A stretch of 64,000 bases of DNA, from positions 124,001-188,000 of the forward strand of contig NZ_AEDD01000002.1 of NCBI RefSeq assembly GCF_000179615.1. The letters run 5' to 3'. Source of the stretch: Paenibacillus curdlanolyticus YK9. GTDB taxonomy: Bacteria > Bacillota > Bacilli > Paenibacillales > Paenibacillaceae. How positions within the stretch are numbered: position 1 is the stretch's first letter; the number at the start of each line of letters is the position of its first letter. The position numbers and the translations under genes are program-made. The notes beneath the pieces were generated by a model. It worked only from the letters and a program-made list of their open reading frames with translations. It was not told the DNA's origin and made no database searches. Shown here piece by piece: positions 51,485-59,494 of the stretch.

Positions 51485-53231
51485 ATTATTTATGCGCCTA
51501 ACCTCTTACATTAACGTCAATTGGAAGCTGACGAGCTTGGCTTACCTATGCACCATACTGGCGTTAACGTTAAATTTGGCGCAGCCGTTTATTTTCTCGT
51601 ATCTCATTGACGAGGTGTTGATTGCAGGGCATCAAGAGAAGCTAGTTTTCTTGCTCACGTTATTCGGAAGCTTCGCGCTCGGCTCGGTTGTGCTATCGAT
51701 CATTCGCACCGGCCTATTCCGTTACCTCGGCATTCGCCACATGCTGGATTTAAGAGATGTGCTGCTGGCTCATATTCGCAGAATCCCGCTGACGGAGATT
51801 GAGAAGCACGGAGTAGGCAAGTATTCCGCGCTGCTTGGCTGGGATACAGCCTCGATGGGCAATTTCCTCAACCATATCGTTGTTGAAATGGTTACGCAGT
51901 GGTTTACAATGCTGTTCGCGATTTCGATGATCTTCTATATGGACGCGCGCCTCGGGTGGATTACGGTTGCCAGCATCCCTGTGCTGTTGGCGATTCCGCG
52001 AATTTTCGTCAAACCGATGAAAAAATATGCGGACGGCGTACGCTCCCACAATGAAGAGGTAGGCACCTATCTGTATGAAAGCATCGAGGGCTCCAAGGAA
52101 ATCCGAGCATATGGCTTGGAAGGCTGGGAACGCAAAAAAAACCAATCGATGTACAAAGATTTGGTGGCGGTAAGCACCAAAGAGACGTTGTTTCGCATGT
52201 TCTCGGGCCAAACGGGCACGCTCGCATTTAGCTTCATTCTCATCGCGGTATATAGCATGGGAAGCAAGCAGGTTCTAGCGGGTACCTTGTCGGTCGGCAT
52301 GCTCGTAGCAGCTGTTCAATACCTCAACAACGCACTGCAGCCGATTCAAGTGATGAACAATTTCTTCGGCGAAATGCAGCAAAGCGAAGTCGCCATGAAA
52401 CGAATCGAGCAATTCCTCGAATCGCCGGTCGAGCAAGCTGCGCAGCAGAAGAACAAGGCGGTTAGCATTCCTTTCCCTGGAGAGAGCGCAGAGGTATCGT
52501 GCAAGCAGGTCCATGTTTCTTATGAAGGCACGCAAATATTGAGAGACATCGATATTACGGTTCGGAAAGGGCAAGTGGCCGCATTCGTCGGTCCAAGCGG
52601 CTCGGGCAAATCGACGTTGTTTAAAACGCTTGCCGGATTCATGGAAGCAGAGGCAGGCGATATTCGCATCCGCAATCTGCCGATGAACCAGATGAGCCGC
52701 AGCGATTTAACCGCGCATATGGCTATCCTCTCGCAAGACAGCTATTTGTTCTCTGGTACGTTATACGAGAATATCGCCATCGGGCGCTTAGATGCTACCG
52801 AGGACGAGATCAAAGAGGCGGCGCGCTTAGCGAGCCTGCAATCGTTGCTCGATACGCTGCCTAACGGGCTGCAAACGGTCGTGGATCATCAAGGGTTCCA
52901 GTTATCCGGCGGACAACGCCAGCGATTTGCCATCGCGCGCGCGCTGCTGAAGCGTCCAGACATTCTTATTTTGGATGAACCGACCTCTGCGCTTGACCGT
53001 GAGACGGAGGAGCAGGTTATGGTTCAAATCAAACAAGCGATGAAGGGCAAAACGCTGCTGATTTCCACGCATCGGCTCGATATCATCCGCAATGCCGACA
53101 TCATCTATGTGATGGATCAGGGAACCGTGCTTGATTGCGGAACGCATGAGGAGCTTGTCGGACGATGCCGGAAATATGCAGCATTGGTCGCTGGCCAAGA
53201 GCAAGAAGAGCTGCTGGAGAAAATCGGATGA
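51471..53231 (+). CDS. ABC exporter (fused permease and ATPase), likely product export
   Basis: A 586-residue half-transporter that probably works as a homodimer. Six membrane helices occupy about residues 15-310; the ATPase has Walker A GPSGSGKS, signature LSGGQRQR, Walker B ILILDEPTSALD and H-loop histidine in ISTHRLD, all canonical. No peptidase domain is fused to it, so it is not a C39-type bacteriocin exporter. The ATG at 51471 after AGGGAGG overlaps the end of the glycosyltransferase gene, and the next ligase starts in an ATGA overlap. Position inside the operon points to export of the final product. Confidence 0.88.
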   Translation: MQSIKLFMRLTSYINVNWKLTSLAYLCTILALTLNLAQPFIFSYLIDEVLIAGHQEKLVFLLTLFGSFALGSVVLSIIRTGLFRYLGIRHMLDLRDVLLAHIRRIPLTEIEKHGVGKYSALLGWDTASMGNFLNHIVVEMVTQWFTMLFAISMIFYMDARLGWITVASIPVLLAIPRIFVKPMKKYADGVRSHNEEVGTYLYESIEGSKEIRAYGLEGWERKKNQSMYKDLVAVSTKETLFRMFSGQTGTLAFSFILIAVYSMGSKQVLAGTLSVGMLVAAVQYLNNALQPIQVMNNFFGEMQQSEVAMKRIEQFLESPVEQAAQQKNKAVSIPFPGESAEVSCKQVHVSYEGTQILRDIDITVRKGQVAAFVGPSGSGKSTLFKTLAGFMEAEAGDIRIRNLPMNQMSRSDLTAHMAILSQDSYLFSGTLYENIAIGRLDATEDEIKEAARLASLQSLLDTLPNGLQTVVDHQGFQLSGGQRQRFAIARALLKRPDILILDEPTSALDRETEEQVMVQIKQAMKGKTLLISTHRLDIIRNADIIYVMDQGTVLDCGTHEELVGRCRKYAALVAGQEQEELLEKIG

Positions 53232-54814
53232 AGCATGAGTCCCTCTTGCAGTTTTTCAAACGTACCGCTCGTGATGACCGAGGCATTTATTATGAAAGCG
53301 GCGAACCAGCGGTAACGCATTGGATGTCCTACGCTCAGATGGCGGAAGCTGCAGAGCAAATTGCAAATAAGCTGAAGCATCATAAACCGCGTTCCCGCAT
53401 GATGGCGGCGATCTGGATGGAGCAAACGCCGGCTTGCTTTATCGCCTTTATGGCTACCGTGTTTGCGGGCGGCATACCGATTCCGATTCATGCCTATTAC
53501 AAGAAGCATGAGGTTGAACCGATCCTTAGCCGTTTAAAGCCAGATTTTTTGCTGACATCGGCATCACGGAGCGCCGAATTTTTGGGAGAGAAAGGCGAGG
53601 GGCTTTCATCAGGACTGGCAGATGGTCCCTTGCTTGTTGATGGGGAAACGGGAGACTCGCTCGGAACGGAGCAGGCACATGTGCAATCAAGCTTAGATGC
53701 CGAGAACGGCTTCCAAGCGCCGCCGGATACCGCTGTCATCTTTCTATCGTCCGGCTCTACGGGCGTCCCGAAGGGGATTATGCTGAGCCATCGCAACCTT
53801 ATATCCAATGTTGATGCAATACAAGGCTATTTGAAACTGACGCCCGAGGATCGGGTGCTGATCGCCAAATCATTCGGGTACAGCTCTACCATTACGGGAG
53901 AATGGCTGCTCGCATTGGAGGCGGGCGCCACGATCAATCTCACGCAGGGCATTTTTCATCCGCTGCAGCTCGTTCGGTTGATTCGAGATTACAAAACGAC
54001 GTTTCTCTGTACGGTCCCATCGGTGCTCGTTCCGCTGTTGAAGACCAATCGCTGGGACCCGGAAGCGCTCCGAAGCTTGCGACAGCTGATCGTCGTTGGC
54101 GGACCGGTGTCGCCTGAGCATCTTGTCAGCTTGCAGAAGCTGCTGCCATGGACATCGATCATGCCTTGCTATGGCCAGACCGAAGCGTCACCGCGGGTGA
54201 CGTACTTGCCCGCACATCGGCTTGCCGATAAGCCGCAATCTGTGGGCATTGCAGTGGATGGCGTTGAAATTAGCATTTATTCCAATGGCATTCGGGCAGA
54301 AATCGGCGTGATCGGCGAGGTTGTCGTTAAGGGCCCTAACGTTATGCTTGGCTATTGGGACGACCCGGCCGCCACTTCAGCCGTCTTGTCCGAACATGGA
54401 TTATGTACGTCCGATATGGGTTATCTCGACGAGGAAGGCTTCCTCTTTATTGCCGGGCGTAAGGATAATGCGTTAAATGTAGGCGGACATACGTTTTTTG
54501 CGGAAGCGGTAGAAAAACAGCTGTCTGAGCATTCGCTTGTACAAGAAGCGGCAGTGGCGGGCATTACCGATTCCGTGTGGGGGCAGCGGCTTGTTGCCGT
54601 CATCGTAGCGGATCTGTCTTGCATGGATGCAGAGCAGGCGAGAAGCGAATTGTTCGCGTTTTGCCAGACGCAGCTGACCTCCGTACAACGGCCCAAAGCG
54701 ATCTACATTGCCGAGCAGCTGCCCAAGACGACAACGGGAAAGCTTGACCGCAAAGCATTGCAATCCATCGTTAAGGAGTGGGAATATGCAGCAAACAACA
54801 GCACACGAGCTTGA
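53228..54814 (+). CDS. AMP-dependent acyl ligase (second adenylating enzyme)
   Basis: A 528-residue adenylate-forming enzyme of the fatty acyl/aryl-AMP ligase type. The motif VIFLSSGSTGVPKGIMLSHRN is a clear phosphate loop, followed by MPCYGQTEASPRVTYL and DMGYLDEEGFLFIAGRKDNALNVGGHTFF, with the catalytic lysine in TTTGKLDRKAL. It should activate a carboxylic acid as an acyl-AMP and load a carrier. The next gene encodes one and overlaps it by 29 bases, so the pair is probably dedicated. The substrate is not deducible; fatty acids, amino acids and aryl acids are all possible. Confidence 0.85.
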   Translation: MKHESLLQFFKRTARDDRGIYYESGEPAVTHWMSYAQMAEAAEQIANKLKHHKPRSRMMAAIWMEQTPACFIAFMATVFAGGIPIPIHAYYKKHEVEPILSRLKPDFLLTSASRSAEFLGEKGEGLSSGLADGPLLVDGETGDSLGTEQAHVQSSLDAENGFQAPPDTAVIFLSSGSTGVPKGIMLSHRNLISNVDAIQGYLKLTPEDRVLIAKSFGYSSTITGEWLLALEAGATINLTQGIFHPLQLVRLIRDYKTTFLCTVPSVLVPLLKTNRWDPEALRSLRQLIVVGGPVSPEHLVSLQKLLPWTSIMPCYGQTEASPRVTYLPAHRLADKPQSVGIAVDGVEISIYSNGIRAEIGVIGEVVVKGPNVMLGYWDDPAATSAVLSEHGLCTSDMGYLDEEGFLFIAGRKDNALNVGGHTFFAEAVEKQLSEHSLVQEAAVAGITDSVWGQRLVAVIVADLSCMDAEQARSELFAFCQTQLTSVQRPKAIYIAEQLPKTTTGKLDRKALQSIVKEWEYAANNSTRA

Positions 54815-55046
54815 AGCAAAAGTGAAGAGTATTCTTGCTGATATTTTAAAATGCCAGGCCGCCACGATTGAGGCAGACGCTAATCTGACGACTGATCTTG
54901 GAATGGATTCGATCCAGTTTCTCGACATGTTGGCGAATCTGGAGGAGCAATTCGGCTTTGAGCTTGATGTTGACGATATGCATCCTGACCGCTTCCAATC
55001 CGCGCAAGCGATCATTCGCTTTATTCAAGGGAGAGCAACGGCATGA
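54786..55046 (+). CDS. Third stand-alone carrier protein
   Basis: An 86-residue acyl carrier protein. The attachment serine is Ser42 in LGMDSIQFLDMLANLEEQF. It begins inside the last 29 bases of the ligase gene, with AAGGAGTGG as ribosome binding site, and its stop overlaps the next start (ATGA). It is the expected partner of the 53228-54814 ligase, and possibly of the 55043 ligase too. Confidence 0.82.
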   Translation: MQQTTAHELEAKVKSILADILKCQAATIEADANLTTDLGMDSIQFLDMLANLEEQFGFELDVDDMHPDRFQSAQAIIRFIQGRATA

Positions 55047-56185
55047 TTTCGTCGCCACCTTCCGTAGAGGAAAAGCTGCAAGGCCTCGTGCAAGAGCTTG
55101 TTCAGCATTATCCCTATTACCAGGCACTCGACAGGGAGTCGCTGCCGTTTCACGAGCTGCCGCTTATCGATAAACGCATGATTAATGAGAACCGCGAGCA
55201 ATTCACGCGAGCGATGTCGGAACCAACGGTTGAATCGTTCACTTCAGGAAGCACAGGCATTCCATTTCGCTGCATCAAAACGGTAAAGGAGCAGGCGGAG
55301 CTGTCAATGGCTATCCAGCGGCAGCGCCTAAAGTGGGGGCTGCCGATGCGATACCGTTCGGTGCTGCTTGGCAACTCGCTTTATGCTGAGCCGCGCATGG
55401 TTTCCTCCTTTGCCTATCAAATCGAGCGAAATGCACCGCATATGATCCAAGGACGCTGCTCTGCGCTTTACTTGGTCGCCTGCTATATGGCCGAGAAGGG
55501 GCTCAACGTGCCGGACAGCCTGCGATTCGTTCAAAATTGGGGAGAGCTCATTCAACCCGTGCAGCGCCAAAAAATCGAAGAGGTATTCGGTGTTCCTCTG
55601 CTCGATTATTACGGCATGGAAGAGCTTTGGCTCATTGCCTTCACGAACAAGGACAAGCAGCTCCAAATCAACGAGCAAAGCGTGTATATGGAGGTGCTGG
55701 ATCCGCTTACGGGCCAGCCGCTGCCAGAGGGCGAAGCGGGAGACTTAGTCGTAACTTCCTTCGTGATGAAAAGCACGCCATTCGTGCGGTACCGGACGGG
55801 AGATTTGGGCCGGCTGAAGCGTGATGCCGAGAACAACCTGATCTTGGAGCTATTGCCGTTCCGCGGCTCCCAAATCATTTTGCCCGATCGATCCGTATCG
55901 CCTTCGATCTTCCGTTACCTGGATCAGTTCTATAAGCAGCTGGCTGAAGATTCCGGGATGAAGCAGTTCCAGATGGTGCAGGAAACGTATACGACATTCC
56001 GATTGCGCATCGTGGCCGATGAGGTGCAAGACGAGGTGCTGCATGATGCGGCGCTTAAATTGGAAACGCTTCTTAAGCAGTGCCTGCTTACCGATCAGGC
56101 GAGCATCGTGATCGAACGCGTCGCAGCGATACCGCCGCATCCGGTCAGCGGGAAATTCCAGCCTTTTGTCAGCATGGTGTCTTAG
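55043..56185 (+). CDS. PaaK/AMP-ligase-like enzyme (third adenylating enzyme)
   Basis: A 380-residue adenylate-forming enzyme of the phenylacetate-CoA-ligase (PaaK) type, a little shorter than the usual 430. The phosphate loop is VESFTSGSTGIPFRC, then DYYGMEELWLIAF and the hinge VRYRTGDLGRLKRD. The C-terminal catalytic lysine would be in HPVSGKFQPF, near the very end. Such enzymes activate aryl or acyl acids and can load stand-alone carriers. It is flanked by the third carrier and the third BtrH-like gene, which suggests that it supplies an acyl group to them. Confidence 0.8.
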   Translation: MISSPPSVEEKLQGLVQELVQHYPYYQALDRESLPFHELPLIDKRMINENREQFTRAMSEPTVESFTSGSTGIPFRCIKTVKEQAELSMAIQRQRLKWGLPMRYRSVLLGNSLYAEPRMVSSFAYQIERNAPHMIQGRCSALYLVACYMAEKGLNVPDSLRFVQNWGELIQPVQRQKIEEVFGVPLLDYYGMEELWLIAFTNKDKQLQINEQSVYMEVLDPLTGQPLPEGEAGDLVVTSFVMKSTPFVRYRTGDLGRLKRDAENNLILELLPFRGSQIILPDRSVSPSIFRYLDQFYKQLAEDSGMKQFQMVQETYTTFRLRIVADEVQDEVLHDAALKLETLLKQCLLTDQASIVIERVAAIPPHPVSGKFQPFVSMVS

Positions 56186-56212
56186 ACGAGGGAGCGAAAG
56201 GGGAAAACGGGT

Positions 56213-57172
56213 ATGAAAAAAAGGGTAGCCCCTGACGAAATCATAAAGCTGGCGGCAATGGAATGCGCCGCTTCTTGCATCACGACGGCTCTAAATTTGT
56301 TCGGCTGCGATTACCGTTATTTTTTGCTCGGTTATTGGAATTTAACGTATTACGCCGGGACGCTAATGTCAGGCAAGCATGTTCGCCAGCTTGATCTCGA
56401 ATCGGTTTTCGGCATTCAAAAAACGCTCCATGCAGGATCGGCAGTGAGCCTTCGGGAGTCCTTGGATGAACAGTCGATCGTGCTTATGCTGTGCCATGCG
56501 TCCAAGCTTGATTTTTTCCCAAGAAACGAGCTGTCGCTTGAAGCCGAAGGCTTCCAGCATTATATATTGATCTACGGCTATGACGCTGTGTCCAAGCAGT
56601 ACCTGATCATTGATCCGATTGCCGATTATATCGGCGGGATGACGGAGGAGGCATTATACGCGAGCAGCGTCCGTGAAGATCTGCGGTACTATCGCTTGGT
56701 TTTCCCGACGGATAGGCAGCAACCGGATCATCTGGCAATCATTCGGATGGAAACGGAGCGTAATTTGTCCTGTTATACGTTGGATGAAGCAAATGCCGAA
56801 GGCAATGCAATCGATCAATTCAGCATCGATTTGACAGCCATGGCGGAGCGTCCCGTAGACGAGCGCAATGCGTGGATCGACCGGAACAACATTTCGATCT
56901 CTTCGGTCATTAAGAGCAGAGGCTTGATCGGCGAAATTTATCGCTCGTTTCATTTGTTGGAGGAGGAAGACTTGCGTCATTATGCCAGCTCGATCGACCA
57001 GATCATCAAGCTATGGACGACAGTCAATTTCCTGCTCATCAAATTTAAACGCAACCCTGCGCAGGCGGGACTAACCGATTCGATACGCCAACGGCTTGAA
57101 GCGGTGAAAGCATTAGAGAAAGCGTTTCTCGATTTCCTGCATCTGAAGGGGCGTGAACGGATTGAAGTATAA
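56213..57172 (+). CDS. BtrH/AsbE-like acyltransferase, copy 3 (diverged)
   Basis: A 319-residue protein with a C39-like N-terminal half: Cys18 (AMECAASC, with Cys22 near it), His116 (FQHYILIYGYD) and Asp134 (IIDPIAD). It is only distantly related to copies 1 and 2. In position it matches AsbE, which precedes asbF in petrobactin loci and transfers the 3,4-dihydroxybenzoyl group to an amine. The C-terminal half is helical and charged. It starts 27 bases after the ligase, following GGAGCGAAAGGGG. The acyl acceptor is unknown. Confidence 0.65.
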   Translation: MKKRVAPDEIIKLAAMECAASCITTALNLFGCDYRYFLLGYWNLTYYAGTLMSGKHVRQLDLESVFGIQKTLHAGSAVSLRESLDEQSIVLMLCHASKLDFFPRNELSLEAEGFQHYILIYGYDAVSKQYLIIDPIADYIGGMTEEALYASSVREDLRYYRLVFPTDRQQPDHLAIIRMETERNLSCYTLDEANAEGNAIDQFSIDLTAMAERPVDERNAWIDRNNISISSVIKSRGLIGEIYRSFHLLEEEDLRHYASSIDQIIKLWTTVNFLLIKFKRNPAQAGLTDSIRQRLEAVKALEKAFLDFLHLKGRERIEV

Positions 57173-58025
57173 CCTGTGTACGATTTCCTTTCGCCATCAG
57201 CTTGTCTCGTTACGCGAGTTAGTTGTTTTTGCGAATAAAACGGGTTATACCGGAATCGAGCTATGGGGCGTGCATGCCCGCTCGCTCATTCGCCATGATC
57301 CAATCGGATTAGCCCGATTGGTGCCGGAGATGCAGCGTCTTCAGATTGAAGTGGGCATGATTAGCGATTATCTTGACCTGCTGACGCCTGAAGGCTTCGA
57401 AGAGCAGGAAGCCAAGTGGAAGGAGCTGCTTAGCTTAGCCCGCTTGTTCCAAACGAACAAGCTGCGGATTTTTGCCGGCAACCGGGCAAGCGAATCGGCG
57501 TCGAGGGAGGAATGGGAGCGCTGCATGAAGCGGCTTCGCGATTTGGCGGATATGTCGTCAGCGTACGGCATCTACCTGATCGTCGAAACACATCCGATGA
57601 CCTACGCCGATTGTTTGCCATCCGTCCTTAAGCTGTTGGAAGATACCGATCATCCGTATATTCGGCTGAATCTCGATTTTCTTCATATGTGGGAAGCAGA
57701 CTGCTCGCCAGAGGAGGCTTATCGAAAGCTTAAGCCTTGGGTTCACCATTTTCATTTCAAAAATGTCCGCGACCGCGATAGCCTGAGCGTGTTCGCTCCG
57801 GATAATGTCTATTCGCCAAGCGGACATCGGCAAGGAATCGTCTCCTTAAGTGAAGGCGCGCTTTCCTTCTCAGAGATCGTGAAGCTGCTGGAGCTGGACC
57901 AGACGCCATTTTCCGCTTCGATTGAGTGGTTCGGGGACGATCCTTACCATCAGTTGAAGGAAGAAATGCGTTGGCTTAGGCAGGTAGAGGATGAAATCGG
58001 AAAGACCGTGACGCGAATCGGTTAA
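57162..58025 (+). CDS. AsbF-like 3-dehydroshikimate dehydratase
   Basis: A 287-residue TIM-barrel protein whose start (KYNLCTISFRHQL) and GIELWGVHA, MISDYLDL and FQTNKLRIFAG segments match what I remember of AsbF. The metal-binding residues are in place: Glu in VETHPMT, Asp in LNLDFLHMWE, His in HHFHFKN, and Glu in ASIEWFG. AsbF converts 3-dehydroshikimate to 3,4-dihydroxybenzoate. I prefer the TTG at 57162, 9 bases after AAGGGGCG, because it yields the family's MKY start; a GTG at 57153 is possible. It is the last gene of the operon and overlaps the previous one by 11 bases. Confidence 0.85.
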   Translation: MKYNLCTISFRHQLVSLRELVVFANKTGYTGIELWGVHARSLIRHDPIGLARLVPEMQRLQIEVGMISDYLDLLTPEGFEEQEAKWKELLSLARLFQTNKLRIFAGNRASESASREEWERCMKRLRDLADMSSAYGIYLIVETHPMTYADCLPSVLKLLEDTDHPYIRLNLDFLHMWEADCSPEEAYRKLKPWVHHFHFKNVRDRDSLSVFAPDNVYSPSGHRQGIVSLSEGALSFSEIVKLLELDQTPFSASIEWFGDDPYHQLKEEMRWLRQVEDEIGKTVTRIG

Positions 58026-58046
58026 GCTGCGCTGAATGAAACGAAC

Positions 58047-58086
58047 AACCCCGTACTCCGGCCAGACCGGAGGCGGGGTTTCTGTT
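58047..58086 (+). terminator. Strong terminator ending the biosynthetic operon
   Basis: AACCCCG (58047-58053) and CGGGGTT (58074-58080) around an inner CTCCGG/CCGGAG stem, followed by TTCTGTTT. Confidence 0.88.
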
Positions 58087-58166
58087 TGATCTGAATAAAC
58101 AAATGCGTATCGGAACAAACTTCATTTGTTAAATTCAGGGGATAGAGAAGAGAGGGAAAGTTAAGC

Positions 58167-59429
58167 ATGGAACACCATGTGCTGCAAGCCATAGCTAGAC
58201 TAGCTAGGACTTACACGGGACCGGAAGAAGCGACAAGCGTCATGGAAAGAGCGAGTAAATCGCGTTTTGTTTTATTGGGTGAAGCATCGCATGGCACATC
58301 TGAATTTTATACCGATCGTGTTGCATGGTCCAAGCAGCTCATTACCGATCACAAGTTTCGGTTTATTGCGGTTGAGGGAGATTGGCCTTCTTGTTACACC
58401 TTGAACCGGTATGTCAAAGGCTATTCCAATACAGGGGATGACGTGCGCGACGCCTTGCAGGATTTTGTCCGTTGGCCGTCCTGGATGTGGGCAAATCGCG
58501 AGATTGCCGAATTGGCGCAATGGCTTCGAAGCTATAATGCCGACAAGGCGGATGCAGAGAAGGTCGGATTTTATGGCCTGGATATGTACAGCCTGTGGGA
58601 ATCATTGGATGAGATTATGAAGTATCTCGAATCGAAGCCGGGTTCAGATTTGGAAGCTGCCAAACGAGCTTTTGAGTGCTTTGAGCCGCATGGCAGAGAT
58701 GAGCAGCGATATGGCGTATCCGCATCCTTGTATGGTGAAGGCTGCCACGGGGAGGTTGTGGATTTGCTTCGCACGCTCCAAAACAAGTGGAAGGAAGTAG
58801 GGCAGGATGATCGGGAGAAAGCGCTGAGCGCAGAAATGAATGCACTCGCCGTGCAGGGGGCCGAGGCTTATTATAGCACAATGATCCGGCATGATGCGGA
58901 GTCTTGGAACATTCGAGATCGCCATATGGTCGAAGCGTTAGCGAAGCTGATGGCGTTTCACGGCAATGAGGCTCGCGCCATTGTTTGGGAGCACAATACG
59001 CATATCGGCGATGCCCGATGGACGGATATGGCGGAAGAAGGCATGGTGAATGTAGGTCAGCTGCTGCGCGAGAAATATAATGAAGAGGTTTTTGCAATCG
59101 GTTATGGCACGTACCAAGGCACCGTCGTAGCCGGAAGATCATGGGGAGCGCCGCTGTCCGAAATGAAGGTTCCTAAAGCGATTTCGAACAGCTGGGAGGA
59201 GCTCCTTCATCGGTCAGGAGCCGAGGATAAGATTCTTTTATTCGATAAGCGCGCGAAGGAGCTAGATGAAGTCACACTCGGCCACCGGGCGATCGGCGTC
59301 GTCTATCATCCGGAACGCGAACGAGGCAATTATGTGCCAACCGTTATTTCGAAGCGATATGATGCGTTTATTTACTTTGATCAGACGCATGCATTGACAC
59401 CTTTGTCTAAAATGGTCGTACACCCTTAG
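58167..59429 (+). CDS. Erythromycin esterase-family hydrolase
   Basis: A 420-residue enzyme of the EreA/SucA-like family. FVLLGEASHGTSEFY carries the catalytic His-Gly-Thr region, followed by FIAVEGDWPSCYTLNRYV, GFYGLDMYSLWES and AIVWEHNTHIGDARWTDM. Ere enzymes open the lactone ring of 14-membered macrolides, but many chromosomal family members act on unrelated substrates. The start is the ATG at 58167; GAGAGGGAAAG lies upstream. It follows the biosynthetic operon after a strong terminator, so it is a separate unit. Its link to the cluster or to macrolide resistance is unproven. Confidence 0.85.
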   Translation: MEHHVLQAIARLARTYTGPEEATSVMERASKSRFVLLGEASHGTSEFYTDRVAWSKQLITDHKFRFIAVEGDWPSCYTLNRYVKGYSNTGDDVRDALQDFVRWPSWMWANREIAELAQWLRSYNADKADAEKVGFYGLDMYSLWESLDEIMKYLESKPGSDLEAAKRAFECFEPHGRDEQRYGVSASLYGEGCHGEVVDLLRTLQNKWKEVGQDDREKALSAEMNALAVQGAEAYYSTMIRHDAESWNIRDRHMVEALAKLMAFHGNEARAIVWEHNTHIGDARWTDMAEEGMVNVGQLLREKYNEEVFAIGYGTYQGTVVAGRSWGAPLSEMKVPKAISNSWEELLHRSGAEDKILLFDKRAKELDEVTLGHRAIGVVYHPERERGNYVPTVISKRYDAFIYFDQTHALTPLSKMVVHP

Positions 59430-59447
59430 TGCTTATATCGAATGAAA

Positions 59448-59480
59448 CAAGCTAGCACCTGTTCGGTGCTAGCTTGCTTT
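59448..59480. terminator. Bidirectional terminator
   Basis: CAAGCTAGCACC (59448-59459) and GGTGCTAGCTTG (59465-59476), a perfect 12-bp stem between the convergent esterase and chitinase genes. Confidence 0.88.
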
Positions 59481-59494
59481 GCGCTCCCAAGAAA

